Shown here: positions 1-5,369 of the stretch, piece after piece
Layout: each line of letters starts with the position of its first letter
Numbering within the stretch: the first letter of the stretch is position 1
Assembly: GCA_021159785.1 (NCBI GenBank)
Contig: JAGHDU010000027.1
Coordinates: 1 to 5,407 of the forward strand
DNA: 5,407 bases
Reading direction: 5' to 3'
Source: Staphylothermus sp.
Lineage (GTDB): Archaea > Thermoproteota > Thermoprotei_A > Sulfolobales > Desulfurococcaceae
Made by a program: the position numbers and the translations under genes
Notes under the pieces: generated by a model
Database searches by the model: none
Told to the model about the DNA's origin: nothing
The model's input: the letters and a program-made list of their open reading frames with translations, nothing else

Positions 1-94
1 TAATAAGATTGTTAGATGATGTATTTTATTTCAAACAATGAATCTAAATTAAAATTCTGTCTTTATATCAGATTTAATGAAACCTCGTTTCAAT

Positions 95-109
95 AAATAG
101 ATTTTTATA
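95..109 (+). promoter_or_regulatory. Archaeal promoter (BRE/TATA) of the binding-protein gene
   Basis: A purine-rich AAATAGA stretch (95-101), acceptable as a TFB recognition element, is followed directly by TTTTTATA (102-109), a good archaeal TATA box. Transcription would be expected about 25 bp downstream, near 130-133, giving a leader of about 20 nt that still contains the G-rich ribosome binding site. No experimental start is known, so the call rests on motif and spacing. An alternative box, AATAAATA (92-99), would give a leader about 10 nt longer. Confidence 0.55.
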
Positions 110-138
110 GCAAATAGTGTTAATATGAAAATATAGTT

Positions 139-146
139 GGGGGGAT
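139..146 (+). promoter_or_regulatory. Ribosome binding site for the GTG start at 151
   Basis: Six consecutive G residues (139-144) followed by AT lie 6 nt before the GTG codon. GGGGAT differs from the archaeal GGTGAT core by one base. It is the only G-rich block in the leader and selects GTG 151 as the start. Confidence 0.6.
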
Positions 147-150
147 AATT

Positions 151-1422
151 GTGGGTTATAAAGCCCTTACAAGATTAGAGACTGTTCTTTCTGTTCTTGT
201 TGTTGTATTATTAGTAGTAGCCATAATAGGTTGGATGCAACCTACTCAGCAACCGACTCAGACGCCAACCACAACTACGCCAGAAGCCGAGAAAATGTAC
301 TATATACCCATACTCAATAAATGGATGACAGAAAGCGAGATCAAAGAGGAGATCCAAAAGGAGGGTACAGTAATAATCGCCGATTGGACCTATGGTGGCC
401 TTGTGGAAACATATCATGTGCCAGCGTTTAAGAAGTATATTAAAGATCATTGGGGCGTCGATATCGATGTAAAATGGATTGGTACACAAGAACCCGAGGT
501 AATTATATCCTCCGTGATACAAGCTGTTAAAACAAGGCAGGCACCACCATACGATGTAGTAGCTATTGAAGCACCATATTTCTTTAGAGCCAAGAGGGCT
601 AATGCATTAGAACCAGCAATATATGTCGGTAATCCTTTGATGAATAATCTAGGATATGTTCACCCATTCTTCCTACAGTTCCAGCCTTATGGAGTAGTAT
701 TCCAGGCAATAGATACAGCTGGTATGCTTGTCAATACAGAAAAGGCTGGATGGATTAAAGACTATAGAGATCTAGCTGACCCTAGGTTAAAGGGTCATGT
801 AATACTTCCGACACCAGGAACGGTTCACTTTGCTAACTTCTTAGTAAACCTAGCCTTAGCTATGGACAAAGATTACAAGAACCCACAAGAAATGGAAGAG
901 GTTATAAAATTTGCTGCAGAAAAAATACATCCCAACATACTGAGATATACTGTGTCCGAGGCAGAAATTATCGAGTATCTTGAGAGAGGAGAAGCATGGG
1001 CTGTTGCATGGTGGTGGTACTTAGCTCCTGTTGAAGCTGTAAAAGGTTATCCAATAAGTAGAGTTGCCCAACCACAGGGAAGTGTATTCATACCCGGTAT
1101 TGCATGGATACCTAAGGGCGTTAAACACCCAGTACTAGCTCAATTATTCATAAACTTCCTAATGAGTCCAGACTTCTGGTTTGCTTTAGATTTCCCACAG
1201 TACAGAGAATCTAAGGAAGACTTTCTAATGCTACACCAGAACCTATTAAATGATACCAATTATGAGCTATTACCAGACTGGATCAAACCAATGTACTCCG
1301 AGATATATCCATACCCCTTAGATAAAATGTATGAATGGTATGTATTCCCAGACTACGAATACATCGAAGAACATACCGAGGAATGGTCTAATCTATTCAA
1401 CCAATACGCTGGTCTATCCTAG
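151..1422 (+). CDS. ABC transporter substrate-binding protein, PotD/iron(III)-type (family 1)
   Basis: Extracellular solute receptor, 423 aa, that would deliver a ligand to the two permeases encoded downstream. The N-terminus reads MGYKALTRLE followed by a hydrophobic segment (about 11-27). This fits a class III, pilin-like signal: K4-A5 before L6, with Glu at +5 (E10). A Pro/Gln/Thr-rich linker (31-45) follows, as in crenarchaeal surface-anchored binding proteins. There is no lipobox cysteine and no cysteine anywhere. The family fold is indicated by VIIADWTYGG (74-83, first strand of lobe I), YDVVAIEAPYFF (134-145), GMLVNTEKA (191-199), DLADPRLKGHVILPTPGT (207-224), and the late block IPGIAWIPKGVKHPVLAQLFINFLMSP (314-340). 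The substrate is unknown: the family covers polyamines, ferric iron, thiamine, phosphonates and sugars. W287-W289 and an aromatic/acidic C-terminal region are unusual. GTG is chosen from the adjacent G-rich ribosome binding site and because it gives a complete signal. The family is secure, the ligand is not. Confidence 0.93.
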   Translation: MGYKALTRLETVLSVLVVVLLVVAIIGWMQPTQQPTQTPTTTTPEAEKMYYIPILNKWMTESEIKEEIQKEGTVIIADWTYGGLVETYHVPAFKKYIKDHWGVDIDVKWIGTQEPEVIISSVIQAVKTRQAPPYDVVAIEAPYFFRAKRANALEPAIYVGNPLMNNLGYVHPFFLQFQPYGVVFQAIDTAGMLVNTEKAGWIKDYRDLADPRLKGHVILPTPGTVHFANFLVNLALAMDKDYKNPQEMEEVIKFAAEKIHPNILRYTVSEAEIIEYLERGEAWAVAWWWYLAPVEAVKGYPISRVAQPQGSVFIPGIAWIPKGVKHPVLAQLFINFLMSPDFWFALDFPQYRESKEDFLMLHQNLLNDTNYELLPDWIKPMYSEIYPYPLDKMYEWYVFPDYEYIEEHTEEWSNLFNQYAGLS

Positions 1423-1425
1423 CCG

Positions 1426-1438
1426 AATAGATTTTTAT
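1426..1438 (+). promoter_or_regulatory. Second copy of the promoter 13-mer, 4 nt after the binding-protein stop
   Basis: AATAGATTTTTAT at 1426-1438 exactly repeats bases 96-108 of the upstream promoter. One base later both copies continue with GC, giving 15 of 16 matches. It could be a second TATA-type promoter for the permease genes (leader about 110 nt), or its T5 run could act in termination. A 13-mer repeat is not rare in AT-rich DNA, so this is tentative. Confidence 0.3.
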
Positions 1439-1465
1439 TGCTGATATCCTATTCAATCATTTTTT
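1432..1465 (+). terminator. Oligo-T tracts after the binding-protein gene (likely partial termination)
   Basis: A T5 run (1432-1436) and a T6 run (1460-1465) lie within 45 nt of the stop codon. Archaeal RNA polymerase terminates at short U tracts without needing a hairpin. Partial termination here would yield more binding protein than permease transcript, the usual stoichiometry of ABC importers. That role is inferred; the T tracts are directly visible. Confidence 0.42.
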
Positions 1466-1514
1466 AAATTCAACATAAGAACAAGTTAATAGATAAGCCT
1501 AAAAATTTCTGAGC

Positions 1515-1525
1515 AAATATTAAAA
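1515..1525 (+). promoter_or_regulatory. Candidate internal promoter for the permease genes
   Basis: AAATATTAAAA (1515-1525) includes the TATA-like TATTAAAA (1518-1525). Its centre is about 25 bp upstream of 1547, so a transcript would begin inside the inverted repeat 1537-1572, roughly 25 nt before the TTG start at 1573. A second AT-rich candidate is TTTTTTAAA (1460-1468). The assignment is uncertain because the whole gap is AT-rich. Confidence 0.38.
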
Positions 1526-1536
1526 GTAATGATTGC

Positions 1537-1572
1537 TTTGATGACTCGAAGAATGCATTCGAGGTCGTCGAA
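1537..1572 (+). promoter_or_regulatory. Hairpin/inverted repeat covering the permease ribosome binding site
   Basis: The arms 1537-1550 and 1558-1572 can form 14 pairs around the loop GAATGCA (1551-1557), with one bulged G (1564) and two G-U wobbles (1542/1567 and 1539/1570). The innermost six pairs, CTCGAA/TTCGAG, are perfect. The 3' arm contains GAGGT (1561-1565), the ribosome binding site, and ends at the base before the TTG start. A competing 5-bp stem, TCGTC (1565-1569) with GACGA (1575-1579), would hold the start codon in and beside its loop. Either structure could modulate translation initiation. At DNA level the same palindrome lies where transcription from the nearby TATA box would begin, so it could instead be an operator. 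Confidence 0.5.
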
Positions 1573-2409
1573 TTGACGAAGCTATACAATTATTTAGTGT
1601 ATCTGGCTTTAGTTCCTACAGTTATATATATTATACTCTTCTGGATTATACCAATAGCACATGTATTTGTTATTAGTTTAACCCACAAAGACTCCTTCCT
1701 TATGGGATCCCCTGAATTTGTTAATGGACAAAATTATGAAACAGTCTTTTCTATGTATGGAGAGAGTATTAGAAACTCAATATTGTTACCATTTTCGGCA
1801 GCCGTCCTAGATCTGGTTTTGGGGTATCCCCTTGCGTATTTACTTGTCAGGAAAAAGGTCTTGTTTCAGAATGTTATAAGGGCCTCACTAGTCTTTCCAT
1901 ACTTCGGAGACCTCTACATATCCTATGGTTTATGGAATATGTTTCTCCCTGGAGGGTTATTCGATATATTCTACAACATTTTCGGTATATCATATAAACA
2001 AATACTTTATACACCCTACGCTGTCGTATTTGGTTTCTCAATATTCACACTCCCCTTCATGGTTCTCTATGTATCATCTAATCTCCAAGAAGTAGATTAT
2101 GTATTAGAAGAAGCTGCATTGACGCTTGGTGCTTCACGTATAAAAACATTCTTTAAGATAATACTTCCTCTCACATTACCTGGAGCAATAGCAGGTTTCT
2201 TAGCATGTTTTGGATGGAACCTTGGTGGATACCTTATACCGTTATTGCTTGGTGGAGTAGAATCTGGTAATGTAATAACAGTAAAAATAGTTTATCTAAC
2301 TCTTCAAATACACAACTATGGTGTAGCAGCTGCTTTAGCTGTAATTCTTACAATGATGACTATGTTTACAACATATCTCACGTTCAAGGTCACTAAATTC
2401 ATTAAATAG
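1573..2409 (+). CDS. ABC transporter permease, PotB/CysU-type (binding-protein-dependent, first subunit)
   Basis: Membrane subunit, 278 aa, close to the usual length of PotB. Six hydrophobic segments are visible at about 10-35, 66-92, 104-125, 145-170, 200-228 and 248-271. The cytoplasmic EAA loop is canonical: E180-A181-A182, G186 and I-x-L-P ending at P199, in the spacing that docks on the ATPase. With the downstream permease it would form a heterodimeric channel fed by the binding protein at 151-1422. TTG 1573 is chosen because GAGGT (1561-1565) lies 7 nt upstream, no other start codon exists between it and the in-frame stop at 1510, and it begins just before the first membrane helix. The next possible start, GTG 1597, would clip that helix. 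The start region is folded in a strong potential hairpin. The 150-bp gap from the binding-protein gene suggests separate or reduced expression. Permease identity is secure, substrate is not. Confidence 0.93.
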   Translation: MTKLYNYLVYLALVPTVIYIILFWIIPIAHVFVISLTHKDSFLMGSPEFVNGQNYETVFSMYGESIRNSILLPFSAAVLDLVLGYPLAYLLVRKKVLFQNVIRASLVFPYFGDLYISYGLWNMFLPGGLFDIFYNIFGISYKQILYTPYAVVFGFSIFTLPFMVLYVSSNLQEVDYVLEEAALTLGASRIKTFFKIILPLTLPGAIAGFLACFGWNLGGYLIPLLLGGVESGNVITVKIVYLTLQIHNYGVAAALAVILTMMTMFTTYLTFKVTKFIK

Positions 2410-2414
2410 GGTGA
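2408..2414 (+). promoter_or_regulatory. Ribosome binding site deciding the ATG start at 2420
   Basis: AGGGTGA overlaps the stop of the preceding gene and contains GGTGA, a perfect match to the archaeal anti-Shine-Dalgarno. It sits 5 nt before ATG 2420. The in-frame GTG at 2411 lies inside this site and has no ribosome binding site of its own, so ATG 2420 is preferred. Confidence 0.7.
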
Positions 2415-2419
2415 GAAAA

Positions 2420-3226
2420 ATGGCTTTGAAAAACAGAATAGATATGGTATTGGTTGCAAAGATCATATATCTAGTACTAGTGATATTCATAATTATATCA
2501 CCATTTGCCTTCATATTCTATAGAGCAATAACTTATAGAAAACCTACGGGAATAGAATTTGTAGGATTAAAATTCTTCTACCAGATAACTGAAGATTACT
2601 GGAAGGCACTTGGTAATTCAATCGTTGTAGGACTTCTAGTTTCACTATTTGATTTCTTAATTGCTTTTCCACCGGCTTATATCTTAAACAAATATGATTT
2701 CAAATACAAGAAGCTGATTGCTGTAATTCTTGTTGCACCAATGTTTACACCCGATGTAGTAGCTGGTGTTGGGCTATCTTCCGTATATTTCAGATACTAT
2801 AGACTGTATGGTACCTTGCTGGGTACAGTGCTTGGACTAGCATCAACAAGTTATCCAATGATGTTCCTACCACTTCTAGTATCTATAAGAAACCTTGATC
2901 CAACATATGAAGAAGCTGCAAAAACCTTAGGTGCATCACCACTTCATACCATATTTCGGGTTGTTTTACCACTTATAGGTCCTGGTATATTTAGTGGTTT
3001 CTTATTGACATTCGTATGGAGTATAAACAACTATTTGCTACCGTTATTCATTACTGGTCCAGGAATAGATCTTCTGGCAGTAAAACTGTACTCTGATATA
3101 AGGTGGTGGGGGCTTCTTGGAAGAGTAGCCGCAGAGGCATCGATTCTCCAATTAGTAACATTTGGTGTAATGCTACTATATCTTAAGACACTAGGTACTA
3201 AATATCTGAGTGGTTTCTCATTCTAA
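2420..3226 (+). CDS. ABC transporter permease, PotC-type (second subunit)
   Basis: Second membrane subunit of the importer, 268 aa from ATG 2420 (271 aa if the GTG at 2411 were used), matching the typical PotC length. Hydrophobic segments lie at about 12-35, 64-89, 100-123, 132-155, 185-209 and 240-257. The EAA loop is intact: E165-A166-A167, G171 and L-P ending at P184, preceded by the common NLDPTYEEAAKTLGAS block. FVWSINNYLLPLFITG (198-213) corresponds to the helix 5 region found in spermidine/iron-type permeases. The gene begins 10 bp after the first permease, so the two are almost certainly co-transcribed and translated in coupled fashion; the differing sequences indicate a heterodimer. 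Family assignment is strong. Substrate is not deducible from the permease. Confidence 0.93.
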   Translation: MALKNRIDMVLVAKIIYLVLVIFIIISPFAFIFYRAITYRKPTGIEFVGLKFFYQITEDYWKALGNSIVVGLLVSLFDFLIAFPPAYILNKYDFKYKKLIAVILVAPMFTPDVVAGVGLSSVYFRYYRLYGTLLGTVLGLASTSYPMMFLPLLVSIRNLDPTYEEAAKTLGASPLHTIFRVVLPLIGPGIFSGFLLTFVWSINNYLLPLFITGPGIDLLAVKLYSDIRWWGLLGRVAAEASILQLVTFGVMLLYLKTLGTKYLSGFSF

Positions 3227-3237
3227 ACAATTTATTT

Positions 3238-3242
3238 GGTGA
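3238..3242 (+). promoter_or_regulatory. Ribosome binding site for the GTG start at 3249
   Basis: GGTGA lies 6 nt before GTG 3249 in the 22-bp gap after the second permease. It is a perfect archaeal match and supports both the chosen start and translation of the unknown gene as part of the transporter operon. Confidence 0.7.
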
Positions 3243-3248
3243 AATCCA

Positions 3249-4238
3249 GTGGAGTTTATCAAGAAGCATTATTTAGTGCTATCAGCTATAATGATATTAG
3301 TTCTAGCGTTGCCGCTCTTTTCTACCAATACAAGCATTTACGGGATGCGTTATGTTAACTATACAGTCCTTGTTAAAGCAGAAGACAGCTTTTTATCTTA
3401 TGGTAATACAGTAGATTTTGTAATAACCCCATCACTTGGTCCAATTAAATATAATATAACACTTAACCCTTTTGATGTATTTAAAATAGAACGCATATCG
3501 AACTACATGGACTATACGCTAATTACTGCAAAAATAGTGAAAGAAAATAATAAAGCAGAACTCGTCAAAGGACTGTTAACGATATTCCATAAGAACACGG
3601 TAATAATCAACGAGACATTCTATTTATTCCTAGTACCTAGACAAAAAATTGTAATATCATCTGAGGGCATTGAGATTTTCTTTAATGATGAAGAGAATAT
3701 AAGTATGTGGCATTGGTTTATTAGAGCACCACACAAAGCAGGGTTCAAAATATTCATTGCCCCCGCACTTTATGATTTCAACTTACTAAGTGATTATCTT
3801 AATCTAGAGGTCTTTGTGAAGCGCGTTACATTAAGGAATAATACATGGTGGCCTCTACGCAACCTTGGAGCATTTATTGTCAATAAAAGTTTGAACGAGT
3901 TAATATCTATAGAGAAACAAGACAATTACTATATCATAAATGTTACAGAATGGCCTGAATACGTAAATGGTGTAACAATAGCATATTCGGGTAAAATAGC
4001 TTACGAGAAAAAATATGGGTACAATATATACAATCTAAAACTCGGTTTCACTTCTCCGCTTAATATATATATTATAGTTCCGGCAAGACTAGAGGTTGTT
4101 GGACTATTCGTAGGAAACATCCCCATTAAAACTTACAAATGTCTATATGCTCCTCAAGGATACGGGTGTTATTGTGCCAAAATTAATACAGCTATACTAA
4201 ATAATTATGAGATAGAAATAGTGATATCTACCTCTTAA
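3249..4238 (+). CDS. Unrecognised exported protein, sequon-rich, in the transporter operon
   Basis: I do not recognise this 329-aa protein. The N-terminus has two lysines (K5, K6) and a hydrophobic stretch (about 8-24, ending LALPLFS), consistent with a Sec signal peptide or an uncleaved N-terminal anchor. No further membrane segment is obvious. The rest is rich in alternating hydrophobic/polar stretches, suggesting mainly beta structure. Eight N-x-S/T sequons (N27, N37, N69, N121, N150, N197, N212, N231) fit a glycosylated protein outside the cell. Its only cysteines cluster at C298, C307 and C309, near the C-terminus. It starts 22 bp after the second permease with a good ribosome binding site, so it is probably co-expressed with the importer and may be an accessory surface subunit; that role is inference from position alone. 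Arginine codons are unusual for the operon: four of eight are CGN. The last 11 bp overlap the convergent ATPase gene. Confidence 0.85.
   Translation: MEFIKKHYLVLSAIMILVLALPLFSTNTSIYGMRYVNYTVLVKAEDSFLSYGNTVDFVITPSLGPIKYNITLNPFDVFKIERISNYMDYTLITAKIVKENNKAELVKGLLTIFHKNTVIINETFYLFLVPRQKIVISSEGIEIFFNDEENISMWHWFIRAPHKAGFKIFIAPALYDFNLLSDYLNLEVFVKRVTLRNNTWWPLRNLGAFIVNKSLNELISIEKQDNYYIINVTEWPEYVNGVTIAYSGKIAYEKKYGYNIYNLKLGFTSPLNIYIIVPARLEVVGLFVGNIPIKTYKCLYAPQGYGCYCAKINTAILNNYEIEIVISTS
4228..4238. other. 11-bp tail-to-tail overlap of convergent genes
   Basis: The TAA stop of the exported-protein gene (4236-4238, + strand) lies inside the 3' end of the ATPase gene, whose TAG stop (4230-4228, - strand) lies inside the exported-protein gene. 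No oligo-T run follows either stop closely, so both transcripts probably extend as antisense RNA into the opposite gene. Confidence 0.85.
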
Positions 4239-5325
4239 AAACAGTAGCACGAGTAAATCCTAAGTAAATCCTCTCTCCGGTTTCAAGGTTCATGTATTTG
4301 AATCTCTTCTCACCATAAACATCAACTTTTATTGGGTTCTTATAGCCTACATCAACTTCAAGTCTAATATATGGTCCTACAAAGATCTTCCTTATAACCC
4401 TGCCTTCGATAACATTCATAGTTTCCATATTCGTTTGTTGAAAATGATCCTTTGTCCTCGAAACAATGATATCCTCGGGCCTTATAGCGACAATAACACT
4501 GTTATTAACATCTAGATCTCCTCTAACTTTTGCTTTTATTACCAGTGGACCTATATCAATAGTAGCTAAATATTTATCTCTTTGGACTTCCTTTATGATT
4601 CCTTCTAAGAAGTTGCTAGAACCGATAAAATCTGCTATAAAGGGTGATTGTGGATTGGTATATAATTCTATAGGGGTACCGCCTTGCTCTATTCTACCAT
4701 TATATAGTATGTAAATATAATCCGCGATGGCGAAGGCCTCGCTTTGATCATGTGTTACATATATAGCTGTTTTGCGAGTTTCCTTCTGGATCCTTCGGAT
4801 CTCGAATTTTAGTTCTTCTCTTAATTTGGCGTCTAGATGACCTAAGGGCTCATCAAACAATAGTACCTTGGGATCTATAACCAAAGCTCTCGCGATAGCT
4901 ACTCTCTGTTGCTGTCCACCACTAAGCTGATTTGGTCTTCTTTTCTCATAGCCCTCAAGCTTCACCAAACGAAGCATTTCTTTAACTTTTTTGTCAATTT
5001 CAGACTTGGGTACTTTTCTTATTTTTAATCCAAAAGCTATGTTGTCATAGACAGTCATATGAGGGAATAATGCAATATTCTGGAAAACAAAGCCAACTTC
5101 CCTCTTCCAAGGAGGTAGATTTGTTACATCGACATCGTCAAAGAAAACTTTACCACCATCTGGTTTTAAAAGGCCAGCAATTATCCGTAATAATGTGGAT
5201 TTACCAGAACCACTTGGTCCAAGGATACAAACAAGTTGTCCGCTATGTGCTTCAATATTAATCTTCCTTAAGACTTCATTTGAGCCATATCTCTTTACTA
5301 AATCTTTAATACGAACGTTTACCAA
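4228..5325 (-). CDS. ABC transporter ATP-binding protein with TOBE domain, PotA/MalK-type
   Basis: Energising subunit, 365 aa from TTG 5325, the normal length for PotA/FbpC/MalK ATPases. All motifs are present: Walker A GPSGSGKST (36-44), Q-loop Q82 in FVFQN, signature LSGGQQQR (134-141), Walker B VLLFDEP (154-160, D158 and catalytic E159), D-loop GHLD (162-165, where SALD is commoner), and switch H192 in VTHDQSEA. Residues from about 238 form the C-terminal TOBE region, with SSNFLEG, AIRPEDI and a final GERIYLGF block. TTG is preferred over GTG 5334 because AGGTG (5336-5332) lies 6 nt before TTG, while GTG has no ribosome binding site and forms part of this one; the resulting MVNVRIKDLVKRYG start also matches the family. 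The gene is convergent to the permease operon, overlaps the last gene by 11 bp, and has its own promoter. It is the only ATPase in the window, so it probably serves these permeases, but it could be shared with other importers. Confidence 0.92.
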   Translation of the reverse strand: MVNVRIKDLVKRYGSNEVLRKINIEAHSGQLVCILGPSGSGKSTLLRIIAGLLKPDGGKVFFDDVDVTNLPPWKREVGFVFQNIALFPHMTVYDNIAFGLKIRKVPKSEIDKKVKEMLRLVKLEGYEKRRPNQLSGGQQQRVAIARALVIDPKVLLFDEPLGHLDAKLREELKFEIRRIQKETRKTAIYVTHDQSEAFAIADYIYILYNGRIEQGGTPIELYTNPQSPFIADFIGSSNFLEGIIKEVQRDKYLATIDIGPLVIKAKVRGDLDVNNSVIVAIRPEDIIVSRTKDHFQQTNMETMNVIEGRVIRKIFVGPYIRLEVDVGYKNPIKVDVYGEKRFKYMNLETGERIYLGFTRATVFKR

Positions 5326-5331
5326 TATTTC

Positions 5332-5336
5332 CACCT
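5332..5336 (-). promoter_or_regulatory. Ribosome binding site deciding the TTG start of the ATPase
   Basis: On the - strand AGGTG (5336-5332) matches the archaeal consensus and stands 6 nt before TTG 5325. The competing GTG start at 5334 is contained in this motif and has no upstream match. If transcription starts near 5335, leaderless initiation at GTG 5334 remains possible. Confidence 0.55.
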
Positions 5337-5355
5337 AGGCGAAATTAGCCTTATT

Positions 5356-5369
5356 ATTTTAAATTGAAA
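5356..5369 (-). promoter_or_regulatory. Archaeal promoter of the ATPase gene
   Basis: Read on the - strand, TTTCAAT (5369-5363) runs into TTTAAAAT (5363-5356), a TATA-like box. A start about 25 bp downstream falls near 5334-5337, giving a very short leader that just includes the AGGTG ribosome binding site. The remaining bases 5370-5407 are AT-rich and hold nothing further that can be supported. Confidence 0.45.

Noticed and set aside
41..55. AATCTAAATTAAAAT resembles AATCTAATTAAAAT at 5372-5385, possible long-range repeat
   Set aside because: Low-complexity AT sequence with a one-base indel, and the orientation relative to the two genes is opposite; chance is the simplest explanation.
211..522. 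103-codon open frame on the - strand
   Set aside because: It lies wholly antisense to the well-supported binding-protein gene, shows no family-like sequence, and has no promoter or ribosome binding site of its own that I can support.
3227..3248. Possible promoter or terminator between the second permease and the unknown gene
   Set aside because: The 22-bp gap contains only an AT-rich stretch and the GGTGA ribosome binding site; the spacing fits a simple operon junction.
4210..4330. Terminator between the convergent genes
   Set aside because: No T5 or longer run occurs close behind either stop on the relevant strand, so no terminator site can be assigned.
4466..4714. 82-codon open frame on the + strand
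   Set aside because: It is antisense to the TOBE region of the ATPase, which has full motif support; nothing suggests separate coding.
5070..5261. 63-codon open frame on the + strand
   Set aside because: It is antisense to the Walker A and Q-loop region of the ATPase; low-quality composition and no start signal.
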